Positions 17,357 to 25,350 of a stretch of DNA of 64,000 nt are shown piece after piece. Source of the stretch: Solirubrobacteraceae bacterium. GTDB taxonomy: Bacteria > Actinomycetota > Thermoleophilia > Solirubrobacterales > Solirubrobacteraceae. A program made the translations under genes and the position numbers. Each line of letters opens with the position of its first letter. Within the stretch, counting starts at the first letter, position 1. The notes beneath the pieces were generated by a model. That model worked only from the letters and a program-made list of their open reading frames with translations, was not told the origin of the DNA and searched no databases. The DNA lies in contig JAUJPF010000007.1 in assembly GCA_030447275.1 (NCBI GenBank), positions 58,356-122,355 of the forward strand, given 5' to 3'.

Positions 17357-18238
17357 GTGAGCACCTCCGGCGCTCTCGACCACGAGTACCGCGGAACGCC
17401 TGCCCGGGCGATCGAGCAGCACTACGACATCGGGACGGACTTCTACGCGCTCTGGCTCGACGAGAAGACGATCACGTACTCGGGCGCGCTGTGGGCCGAC
17501 GGCGACACGCTCGACGACGCGCAGGCGCGCAAGCTCGACTACTTCGTCGAGGGCACGAACGCGGCCGGCGCCCGGCGGGTGCTCGACCTCGGGTGCGGCT
17601 GGGGGAGCCTGAGCCGGCGCCTCGTCGACCACCACGGCGTCGAGTCCGTGGTCGGGCTGACGCTCAGTCGCAAGCAGCACGAGCACATCTCGAGCTGGGG
17701 CGATCCCCGCATCGACGTCCGCCTTGAGGGGTGGGCCGACCACGTCCCGGACGCGCCGTACGACGCGATCATCTCGATCGGCGCGATGGAGCACTTCGCG
17801 CAGTTCGGCATGGACCGCCAGGCCAAGGTCCAGGCCTACCGCGACTTCTTCTCGTACTGCCGGCGCGCACTGCCGCCCGGCGGGCGGCTCGGCGTGCAGA
17901 CGATCGCCAAGGGCAACGCGCACCCCAACCGCCAGTCGCTCGCGGACGTGCGCTTTCTGTGGAGCGAGATCTTCACCCACACCGACATCCCGCGCTTCGC
18001 AGAGGTCGTGCAGGCGTCCGAGCAGCTCTTCGACATCTGCGACGTGCGCAACGACCGCGAGCACTACGTGAAGACGTGCGAGGCGTGGGGCGAGCGCTTC
18101 GCCCGCAACCGCGACCGGGCGGTCGAGCTCGTCGGCGAAGAGGTCACCGCGCGCTACGAGCACTACATCGAGGCGTGCCTGCGGCAGTTCGGCGAGGGCC
18201 ACATCACGCTGCTGCGGTTCGTGCTCCAGCGCACGTGA
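17357..18238 (+). CDS. Cyclopropane-fatty-acid synthase-type SAM methyltransferase
   Basis: 293 residues, class I SAM fold of the mycolic acid cyclopropane synthase family. Visible motifs are AIEQHYDIGTDFYALWLD (family N-terminus), VLDLGCGWGSLSRRL (SAM site I), and EHFAQFG. The C-terminus YEHYIEACLRQFGEGHITLLRFVLQ is typical of the family. It would methylenate or methylate a double bond in a lipid chain, matching the desaturase across the divergent promoter. The GTG at 17357 is chosen because a -10 element sits 7 bases upstream; an in-frame TTG at 17348 lies inside that element. Confidence 0.87.
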   Translation: MSTSGALDHEYRGTPARAIEQHYDIGTDFYALWLDEKTITYSGALWADGDTLDDAQARKLDYFVEGTNAAGARRVLDLGCGWGSLSRRLVDHHGVESVVGLTLSRKQHEHISSWGDPRIDVRLEGWADHVPDAPYDAIISIGAMEHFAQFGMDRQAKVQAYRDFFSYCRRALPPGGRLGVQTIAKGNAHPNRQSLADVRFLWSEIFTHTDIPRFAEVVQASEQLFDICDVRNDREHYVKTCEAWGERFARNRDRAVELVGEEVTARYEHYIEACLRQFGEGHITLLRFVLQRT

Positions 18239-18251
18239 GCGTAACGGCGGC

Positions 18252-19709
18252 GTGACCGCGGCGCCGCCCGTCGTCAGCGACGAGACCCACGCCCGCCGCT
18301 GGCGGATCCTCGCCCTGCTCTCGGTCGTGCAGTTCATGCTGTTCGTCGACGACACGATGGTCAACGTCGCGCTGCCGACGATCCAGGCCGACCTTGGCTT
18401 CTCCGAGACCGGCCTCCCGTGGGTCGTCAACGCGTACGTGATCGTGTTCGGCGGCTGCCTGCTGCTGGGCGGGCGCCTCGCGGACTTCGTCGGCCGCCGG
18501 CGGATGTTCTCCATCGGCGTCGCGCTGTTCGCCGTCGCCTCGCTGGCGAACGCGCTGGCGCAGACGCCGGGCCAGCTCGTCGCCGCCCGGGCGGTCCAGG
18601 GGCTGGGCGCCGCGCTGGCCGCGCCGGCCGCGCTCTCGCTGGCCGCGGTGATCTTCACCGAGCGCGCCGAGCGGGCGAAGGCGTTCGCGCTCCTCTCGAG
18701 CCTCGGCGGCATGGGCGCGGCCGCGGGCGTCGTGCTCAGCGGCGTGATCACCGACCTGATCGACTGGCGGTGGATCTTCTACATCAACCTCCCGATCGCC
18801 GCCGCGGCGCTCCTCCTCACCTTCCGGCTCATCCGGCTGCGCCAGGAGCCCGACCTCTCGGCGCTCGACGTCCCCGGCGCGATCACCGTCACCGCCGGCC
18901 TCGGCGCGCTCGTCTACTCGCTGCTGCTCGCCGCCGACCACGGCTGGCTCTCGTGGCAGACGCTGACCGGGCTCGGCGTCGCGGTCGCGCTCCTCGGCCT
19001 GTTCGTGGCCATCGAGCGGCGGTCGTCGCGCCCGCTGGTCCCGTTCAGCTACTTCCACGACCGCCGCCGCAACACCGGGATCGGGCTGCACTACGCCATC
19101 GCCGCCGTCCTGTTCGGCGCGTTCTTCTTGCTCACGCTCTACATGCAGCGCGTGCTCGGCTACTCGCCGCTCGAGGGCGGGCTCTCGTGGCTGCCGTTCT
19201 TCGGCGGGCTGTTCGCCGGCTTCGCCACGGCGCAGTTCCTCGTGCCGCGGTTCGGCGTGCGCACGATGCTGGTGGCCGGGCTGCTCCTCGCCGCCGCCGG
19301 CAACCTCTGGTTCACGCGGATCCCGGTCGACGGCGCGTACGCGGCCGACCTCGTCCCCGGGATGATCGTCGTCGGCCTCGGGCTCGGCTGGGCCTACATC
19401 GCGGTGACCGTCGCCGTCGTCTACGACGTGCAGGAGCGCGAGGCCGGCCTGACGGCGGGGATGCTCAACACCGGCCAGCAGATCGGCGGCGCCCTCGGGC
19501 TGGCGGTCCTGGTCGCGCTGGCCGCCGACCGCGCCGACGCGCTGGCGGGGCGCGGCGCGGCGGCGGCCCAGGTCGCAGGCGACCACCTCGCGTTCGCCGT
19601 CTCTGCCGGGCTGTGCGTGCTCGCGGCGGCGATCGCGCTGGCGTGGGTCGGCGACCTGCGGCCGGAGCGCATGCCGGAGATGCCGGCTCCGGAGCCGGCC
19701 GGTGCCTGA
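18252..19709 (+). CDS. MFS transporter, DHA2 (EmrB/QacA) type
   Basis: 485 residues with about 14 hydrophobic helices. The N-terminus reads LSVVQFMLFVDDTMVNVALPTIQ, the DHA2 motif. LGGRLADFVGRRRMF is motif A, and GGMGAAAGVVLSGVITD lies near motif C. Proton-driven multidrug or natural-product export at the cytoplasmic membrane. Placed between biosynthetic genes and only 13 bases after the previous stop, so probably the exporter (and self-resistance pump) of the cluster product. The last 8 bases overlap the next gene. Confidence 0.93.
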   Translation: MTAAPPVVSDETHARRWRILALLSVVQFMLFVDDTMVNVALPTIQADLGFSETGLPWVVNAYVIVFGGCLLLGGRLADFVGRRRMFSIGVALFAVASLANALAQTPGQLVAARAVQGLGAALAAPAALSLAAVIFTERAERAKAFALLSSLGGMGAAAGVVLSGVITDLIDWRWIFYINLPIAAAALLLTFRLIRLRQEPDLSALDVPGAITVTAGLGALVYSLLLAADHGWLSWQTLTGLGVAVALLGLFVAIERRSSRPLVPFSYFHDRRRNTGIGLHYAIAAVLFGAFFLLTLYMQRVLGYSPLEGGLSWLPFFGGLFAGFATAQFLVPRFGVRTMLVAGLLLAAAGNLWFTRIPVDGAYAADLVPGMIVVGLGLGWAYIAVTVAVVYDVQEREAGLTAGMLNTGQQIGGALGLAVLVALAADRADALAGRGAAAAQVAGDHLAFAVSAGLCVLAAAIALAWVGDLRPERMPEMPAPEPAGA

Positions 19710-20655
19710 CGGGCCCGGCGGGCGCGTCTGCGTCGCCGTGCGGGCGGACCTCGCGCCGATCGTCCGCGACGAGATCCTGCGCGCCCGGCCCGGCGCCGCC
19801 GTGGTCGGCGCCGACGCGTGCGCGGGCGCCGGCATCCTCCTCGTCGCGCCGCACGAGCTGACGGCCGAGGCGGTCGGGCGGCTCGTCGCGATGCAGCCGT
19901 GGCGGTGGATCCACCTGACGAGCGCCGGGTTCGACTTCTTCGACACCTCGGCCGTGCCGCCGGAGACCGTGCTGACGCGCAGCGCCACGTGCTACGCGCC
20001 GCCGCTGACCGAGTACGTCGCCGCGGCGCTGCTCCACGACGCGCGCCCCGGCCCGCCGCCGTGGCAGGCCGACGGCGCCTACGTCCCGTCTCCCGACGTC
20101 GGGCTCTACGGCCAGGCGCTCGGGGTGGCGGGGCTCGGAGCGATCGGCGGCAACGTCGTCGCGCTCGGGACGACGCTCGGGATGCGTGTGCGCGTGCTCA
20201 CCCGCCGCCCGCGCGAGCCGGGGGAGCTGCCCGCCGGCGTCGAGGGCGTCACCCGCGCCGCGGACCTCGCCGATGTCGACCACCTCGTCCTCGCGCTCCC
20301 GCTCACCGGCGAGACGCACCACCTCCTCGACGACGCGTTCTTCCGCCGGTGCAAGCCCGGGCTGCACCTCGTGAACGTCGCCCGCGGCCCGCTCGTCGAC
20401 CACGCCGCGCTCGCCCGTGCCGTCGCCGAGCGAGGGGTCCGCGCGACGCTGGACGTCACCGAGCCGGAGCCGCTGCCCGCCGGCCATCCGCTGCGGCGCG
20501 CGCCCGGCGTCCGGATCTCCGACCACGTGGCGTGGCACAGCCGTACGAGCGACTGGTCGTTCGTCGGCGACTTCCTCGCCAACTGGTCGCGGTGGGAAGA
20601 CCGCGCACCGCTACGGGGACTGGTAGAGGTACGCAAAACGAGTAAGGTCGCTTAG
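19702..20655 (+). CDS. D-2-hydroxyacid dehydrogenase family protein
   Basis: 317 residues. Rossmann domain with GVAGLGAIGGNV (NAD loop). Catalytic residues of the family can be placed: Arg in NVARGPLVD, Glu in DVTEPEPLPAGHPL, and His in ISDHVAWHS. The family reduces 2-keto acids to D-2-hydroxy acids or the reverse. With an arginine-derived keto acid predicted from the MppP-like enzyme downstream, this dehydrogenase could reduce it; that is inference. The start is the GTG at 19702, overlapping the transporter. Confidence 0.85.
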   Translation: MPDGPGGRVCVAVRADLAPIVRDEILRARPGAAVVGADACAGAGILLVAPHELTAEAVGRLVAMQPWRWIHLTSAGFDFFDTSAVPPETVLTRSATCYAPPLTEYVAAALLHDARPGPPPWQADGAYVPSPDVGLYGQALGVAGLGAIGGNVVALGTTLGMRVRVLTRRPREPGELPAGVEGVTRAADLADVDHLVLALPLTGETHHLLDDAFFRRCKPGLHLVNVARGPLVDHAALARAVAERGVRATLDVTEPEPLPAGHPLRRAPGVRISDHVAWHSRTSDWSFVGDFLANWSRWEDRAPLRGLVEVRKTSKVA

Positions 20656-20676
20656 CGGAACGGAGAAGGGAACCCG

Positions 20677-22134
20677 ATGCCGGCCCGGACGGGCAAAGAG
20701 TTTCTCGAGGGGCTCAGAGACGGACGCCACGTCAGCGTCGACGGCGAGGTCGTCGACGACGTCACCACGCACCCCCGGCTGGCCGGCGGCGCGCGGGCGC
20801 TGGCCGACCTCTACGACCTCCAGCACCGCGCCGAGACGAGCGCGCTCACGACGTTCCCGTCGCCGCTGTCGGGCGAGCCGGTCGCGCGGTCGTACGCGCT
20901 GGCGCGCTCGCAGCAGGAGCTGATCGACCGCGGGCGCGCGTTCGACACGGTCGCCCGCGCCACCGGCGGCCTCATGGGGCGCAGCCCCGACTTCCTGGCC
21001 ACGATCCTCACGTCGTGGGCCGCCGCCGCCGACTTCTTCGGCCGCACCGACCCGCGCTTCGCCGGCAACATGCGCGCCTACCACGAGTTCGCGCGCGAGG
21101 GCGACCGCTGCCACTCGCACGCGATCAGCGACCCGCCGCGCGACCGCCACGTGCCCGCGGGCGAAGCGCCGGGGCCGCCGCTCGTGCTGCGCGAGGTGGG
21201 CGAGACGCGCGAGGGCGTCGTCGTCAGCGGCGCGAAGATGCTGGCGACGCTCGCGCCGTTCTGCGACGAGCTGTTGATCTACCCGTTCCGGCCGCTCGCG
21301 CCGGGCGACGACGACCAGGCGCTCGCGTTCGCCGTCCCCGCCGCGACGCCCGGGCTGCGGCTGCTCTGCCGCGACGGGCTCGGCGGCCACGGCGGCCGCT
21401 TCGACCACCCGCTCGCCGAGCGCTTCGACGAGATGGACGCGATCTGCGTGTTCGACGAGGTCGTCGTGCCGTGGGATCGGGTGTTCATGCGCGGCAGCGC
21501 GGCGCAGGCCAACGCCCTGCGGCGCGAGACCGGCATGACGAGCTACGCCTGGCATCAGGCCGGGGTGCGGGCGGCGGTGAAGGCCGAGCTGGTCTTCGGG
21601 ATCGCCAGCCTGCTCGCCGACGCCGGCGGGAAGGCCGCCTCGCCGGTGATCCAGGACAAGCTCGGCGAGCTGGCCGCGTACGTCGAGACGACGTGGGCGA
21701 TCGTCGTCGCCGCCGAGCGCACCGCCGCCCAGGACGCGTTCGGGTGGTACGTCGCCAGCGCGCAGACGCTCGGGGCGCTCGGCGCCGTCAACTCGACGCT
21801 CTACCCGCGCGCGATCGAGCTGCTCCAGCTCGTCGGGTCGAGCGGGCTCATCATGCACCCGACGGAGAAGGACCTCGAGGGCGGCAGCGCCGACTACTTC
21901 GAGGACTACTTCCGCGGGCGGACCGGCAGCGGCCGCGAGCACGCCGAGCTGCTCAAGCTCGCCGCCGACCTCGCCGTCCACGGCTTCGGCGGGCGTCAGG
22001 TCCTCTACGAGCGCTTCTACCTCGGCCAGCCCGAGGCGTTCCGCGCGAACTACTACAAGGGCTATGACGCGCTCCGCGCGCAGGAGCTGGCCCGGGCGCT
22101 CTGTGTCCCCTCGTCCCCGGCGGTGTCGGCATGA
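20677..22134 (+). CDS. HpaB-type FADH2-dependent monooxygenase
   Basis: 485 residues of the 4-hydroxyphenylacetate 3-hydroxylase large-subunit family. Seen are TGKEFLEGLRDGRHV at the N-terminus, DFLATILTSWA, NMRAYHEFAREGD, VSGAKMLATLAP, DEMDAICVFDEVVVPWDRVF, and GRTGSGREH near the C-terminus. Uses reduced flavin from a partner reductase to hydroxylate a substrate; no reductase gene is in the window. Most characterised members act on phenols, but no aromatic-pathway genes are here. The ATG has GGAGAAGGG upstream and the stop overlaps the methyltransferase start. Confidence 0.88.
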   Translation: MPARTGKEFLEGLRDGRHVSVDGEVVDDVTTHPRLAGGARALADLYDLQHRAETSALTTFPSPLSGEPVARSYALARSQQELIDRGRAFDTVARATGGLMGRSPDFLATILTSWAAAADFFGRTDPRFAGNMRAYHEFAREGDRCHSHAISDPPRDRHVPAGEAPGPPLVLREVGETREGVVVSGAKMLATLAPFCDELLIYPFRPLAPGDDDQALAFAVPAATPGLRLLCRDGLGGHGGRFDHPLAERFDEMDAICVFDEVVVPWDRVFMRGSAAQANALRRETGMTSYAWHQAGVRAAVKAELVFGIASLLADAGGKAASPVIQDKLGELAAYVETTWAIVVAAERTAAQDAFGWYVASAQTLGALGAVNSTLYPRAIELLQLVGSSGLIMHPTEKDLEGGSADYFEDYFRGRTGSGREHAELLKLAADLAVHGFGGRQVLYERFYLGQPEAFRANYYKGYDALRAQELARALCVPSSPAVSA

Positions 22135-23186
22135 AGACCACTGACGAGCTCACGCGGTTCGGCGACGTCGACGAGCACGAGCTGGTCCGGGCGCTCCAGC
22201 CCTACCGCGGCTTCGTCGTCGCCTCGGTGCTGCACGGCTTCCTCGAGCGGGGGCTCTACGACGCCATCGCCGAGCGCCCCCGGCCGGTCCAGGAGCTGGC
22301 CGACGCGTTCGCGCTCGATCCCGTGCGGCTGCGCACGGTCCTGCTGTTCCTCGCCAACGAGGACCTCGTCGCGATCGACGGCGACGACGTCGTCGCGCCG
22401 ACGCAGCAGCTGACCGAGGTCGGGAAGGTCCGCGCCTGGTACGAGATGATGATCGGCGGCTACGCCGAGACGTTCCTCCAGATGGGCGACAAGCTCGCCG
22501 CGGGCTCGGGGCCGGCGTCGCGCAACGGCGAGTACGTGGGGCGCGGGAGCTGCGGGATCAGCCTCCACGACTCGCTGCCGATCGTCCACCGGCTGCTCGA
22601 GCTCTCCGGCCGCGACCACCGGCTCATGCTCGACCTCGGCTGCGGGAGCGGGATCTACCTCACCGAGCTGTGCCGCGCGCACCCGCAGCTGCGCGGCGTC
22701 GGGATCGAGCCCGACGAGGGCGCGCGGGACGCCGCGGTGGAGTTCGTCGCCGCGGAGGGACTGAGCGACCGCATCGACATCGAGCTCGCCAACGCGGTCG
22801 ACTACCTCGAGGCGGGCCAGCTGAAGCCCGACCTCGCCCTGCTCGGCTTCGTCATCCACGAGGTGCTCGGCCAGCAGGGGGAGGAGGGCGTGCGCCGGCT
22901 CCTCGGCGCGCTGTTCGGCGCCTCGCCCGACGCCGACCTGATCGTCATCGACGTCGACCACCAGCTCGGCTCGCCGGAGCACATGCGCCATCCGCTGGCC
23001 CAGACGTACTACAACGGCTACTACCTCCTGCACCCGTTCACCTCGCAGCGGCTCGAGCCGATCGCGTACTGGGAGGAGCTCTTCGCGTCGTGCGGCGTCG
23101 AGGTGGTCGACCGGCAGACGACGGAGCCGAGCATCGACTCGACCGGCCTGGAGGTCGGCTGGCTCCTGCGCCGGCGCGGGGGGTGA
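22131..23186 (+). CDS. SAM methyltransferase resembling 2-ketoarginine methyltransferases
   Basis: 351 residues. A helical N-terminal dimerisation part (ELVRALQPYRGFVVASVLHGFLERGLYDAI) precedes a class I SAM domain with LMLDLGCGSGIYLTELC. By memory of the family this N-terminal pattern and overall length match the MrsA-type enzymes that C-methylate 2-ketoarginine on the way to 3-methylarginine. The location between a ureohydrolase and an arginine-type PLP enzyme supports that. It could instead be another small-molecule O- or C-methyltransferase of the same fold. Coupled to the monooxygenase by an ATGA overlap. Confidence 0.72.
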   Translation: MKTTDELTRFGDVDEHELVRALQPYRGFVVASVLHGFLERGLYDAIAERPRPVQELADAFALDPVRLRTVLLFLANEDLVAIDGDDVVAPTQQLTEVGKVRAWYEMMIGGYAETFLQMGDKLAAGSGPASRNGEYVGRGSCGISLHDSLPIVHRLLELSGRDHRLMLDLGCGSGIYLTELCRAHPQLRGVGIEPDEGARDAAVEFVAAEGLSDRIDIELANAVDYLEAGQLKPDLALLGFVIHEVLGQQGEEGVRRLLGALFGASPDADLIVIDVDHQLGSPEHMRHPLAQTYYNGYYLLHPFTSQRLEPIAYWEELFASCGVEVVDRQTTEPSIDSTGLEVGWLLRRRGG

Positions 23187-23187
23187 G

Positions 23188-24135
23188 GTGCACCACCGGC
23201 CGGCGGACTCGATGGCCGCGCCGCGCTTCACCGGCGTGCGCACGTTCATGCGGCTGCCGCACGTGCAGGAGCTCGACGGGGTCGACGTCGCGGTCGTCGG
23301 GGTCCCGACCGACTCGGCGGTCGGCTTCCGCTCGGGTGCCCGCTTCGGCCCCGAGGCGATCCGCAGCGCGTCGATCCTCCTGCGCGACCACAACCCGGCG
23401 CTCGACGTCAACGTCGTCGAGACGCTCTCGATGGTCGACTTCGGCGATGCGCCGACGGTCCCCGGCTACCACCTCGAGACGCTCGAGCGCGTCGAGGCCT
23501 TCCTGCGGCCGATCCACGAGCGCGGCGCCGTGCCGCTCGTCCTCGGCGGCGACCACTCGCTGGCGATCGCCGAGCTGCGCGCCGCGGCGAGCGTGCACGG
23601 GGCGCTGGCGCTCGTCCACTTCGACGCGCACCCGGACGTGCTCGACCGCTACTACGGCGTCGCCGACCACTTCCACGGCACGGTCTACCGCCGGGCGGCC
23701 GAGGAGGGCGTCGTCGACCCGGCCCACTCGATCCAGATCGGGATGCGCGGGTCGGTGCACGCGCCGGGCGACCTCGTGGCCGGCCGCGAGGTCGGCTACG
23801 AGGTGATCCCGGGCGACGAGCTCGCCGCCATCGGGCCGGCGGCGCTGGGCGAGCGGGTGCGCGACCGCGTCGGCGACCGGCCCGTCGCGCTCTCGTTCGA
23901 CATCGACTTCGTCGACCCGGCGTTCGCCCCGGGCACCGGCACCCCGGAGGTCGGCGGCCCGACGAGCTTCCAGGCGCTCGAGTACGTGCGCTCGCTCGGC
24001 GCGCTCGACATCCGGACGTGCGACTGCGTCGAGGTGTCGCCGCCGTACGACCCCGCAGGGGTGACCGCGATCGCGGCCGCCGGGTTCTGCTTCGAACTGC
24101 TCTCGCTGAGGGCTTTGTTCAATGGGCTCCGCTAA
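23188..24135 (+). CDS. Ureohydrolase (agmatinase/guanidinobutyrase-like)
   Basis: 315 residues of the arginase/agmatinase family. All manganese ligands are visible: GGDHS (120-124), HFDAHPD (144-150), and DIDFVDPAFAPGTGTPEVGG toward the C-terminus. Family members hydrolyse a guanidino group to urea plus an amine. The PGTGTPEVGG loop is of the agmatinase/guanidinobutyrase branch rather than arginase. In this operon the substrate is likely a modified arginine or keto-arginine. The GTG at 23188 starts one base after the previous stop; an in-frame ATG at 23212 is an alternative. Confidence 0.92.
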   Translation: MHHRPADSMAAPRFTGVRTFMRLPHVQELDGVDVAVVGVPTDSAVGFRSGARFGPEAIRSASILLRDHNPALDVNVVETLSMVDFGDAPTVPGYHLETLERVEAFLRPIHERGAVPLVLGGDHSLAIAELRAAASVHGALALVHFDAHPDVLDRYYGVADHFHGTVYRRAAEEGVVDPAHSIQIGMRGSVHAPGDLVAGREVGYEVIPGDELAAIGPAALGERVRDRVGDRPVALSFDIDFVDPAFAPGTGTPEVGGPTSFQALEYVRSLGALDIRTCDCVEVSPPYDPAGVTAIAAAGFCFELLSLRALFNGLR

Positions 24136-24165
24136 GTGCTACGTTAGGCGCTTCCCGAGCGCCGC

Positions 24166-25350
24166 ATGGACGCCGTTTGGTTCCCGAGGACTGATCGTGT
24201 GATCGACGCAGCCCACGCTCACAACCTCACCGAGCTCGAGATCCTCGCGCTCGACGCCGACGTCAACCTGGCGGACGGCCACCCGCGCCAGGACCTGACG
24301 CCGGGCCAGCGGGCGATCGTCGACCGGATGCCGCAGCTGTTCGACGTGGCCCGGCACACGCCGTTCGAGGACCTGGAGACGCGCGCCCACCGCGCGTTCC
24401 TCGGAGCGCTCGGGCAGCGCCTCGCCCCGGTCGGCCGCGGGCGGATGTACAGCGCGTACGCCTCGTCGGTGGGGATGGACGTGGTCGCCCGGTGCCTCGC
24501 CGAGGCGGCGCCGCGCGTCGGGCTGATCCACCCGACGTTCGACAACATCCCCGACCTCCTGAAGGCGTGGTCGGTGCAGCTCGTCCCGCTCGAGGAGGAC
24601 GAGCTGGGGGCGCGGGCGATCGAGCGCGCAGGCGCCCTCGACGCCGTCTTCCTCACCACCCCGAACAACCCGACCGGCCACGTCGTCGACGCCGACACCC
24701 TGGGCGAGATCGCGGAGTACTGCGCCGCGCGCGACGTGGTGCTCGTCCTCGACACCTCGTTCCGCGGCTTCGACACGCGCTCGCAGTACGACAGCTACGA
24801 GCTGCTCGACGGCACCGGCGTCGAGTACGCCGTCATCGAGGACACCGGGAAGCTGTGGCCCACGCTCGAGCTGAAGCTCGGGATCGTCGTCGAGAGCCGC
24901 CGCAACCGGCTCGACATCGAACGCGCGATGTCGGACATCCTGCTGTCCGTCTCGCCGTTCGTGCTGCTGATGGTCGAGGCGCTCGCCGAGGACGCGGCCG
25001 CCGGCGGCTTCGCGCGGCTGCACGAGCTCGTCGCCGCGAACCGCGCGCTGCTGCGCGGCGCGCTGGAGGAGGTCCCCCACGGCCAGGTCATCGACAACGG
25101 GACGCGGATCAGCGTCGAGCGGGTCAAGCTGGCCGACGGGCTCTCGGCCAGGGCGATGTCGGACGAGCTGCGCGCGCGCGGGGTCCACGTGCTCCCGTGC
25201 GGCTCCTTCCACTGGGCCCGCCAGGACGCGTGCGACAACTGCCTGCGGATCGCGCTCGGGCGCGAGCCCGAGACGCTGCGGCGCGCGCTGCCCGAGCTGC
25301 GGCGCGCGCTGGCGACGGCGGCCGGGCCGGCGGTGCAGTCGACGGCGTGA
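24166..25350 (+). CDS. PLP enzyme of the MppP/RohP arginine oxidase-hydroxylase type
   Basis: 394 residues, fold-type I aminotransferase superfamily. PLP lysine K229 lies in IEDTGKLWPTLELK. Other segments are NVNLADGHPRQ-like (residues about 33-42), LIHPTFDNIPDLL (120-132), TTPNNPTG (164-171), DTSFRGFD (196-203) and SDILLSVSP. Together these closely match, from memory, the enduracididine-pathway enzyme MppP and its relative RohP, which oxidise L-arginine with oxygen to 2-ketoarginine and 4-hydroxy-2-ketoarginine without a metal or flavin. A classical aminotransferase remains possible. The ATG at 24166 has no good ribosome site; the GTG at 24199, preceded by GAGGA, would give an N-terminus aligned with MppP. 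Confidence 0.8.
   Translation: MDAVWFPRTDRVIDAAHAHNLTELEILALDADVNLADGHPRQDLTPGQRAIVDRMPQLFDVARHTPFEDLETRAHRAFLGALGQRLAPVGRGRMYSAYASSVGMDVVARCLAEAAPRVGLIHPTFDNIPDLLKAWSVQLVPLEEDELGARAIERAGALDAVFLTTPNNPTGHVVDADTLGEIAEYCAARDVVLVLDTSFRGFDTRSQYDSYELLDGTGVEYAVIEDTGKLWPTLELKLGIVVESRRNRLDIERAMSDILLSVSPFVLLMVEALAEDAAAGGFARLHELVAANRALLRGALEEVPHGQVIDNGTRISVERVKLADGLSARAMSDELRARGVHVLPCGSFHWARQDACDNCLRIALGREPETLRRALPELRRALATAAGPAVQSTA

Noticed and set aside
24115..24145. Promoter TTGTTC/TACGTT before the MppP-like gene
   Set aside because: The spacer is 19 bp and the elements are weak; the gene more likely belongs to the upstream operon.
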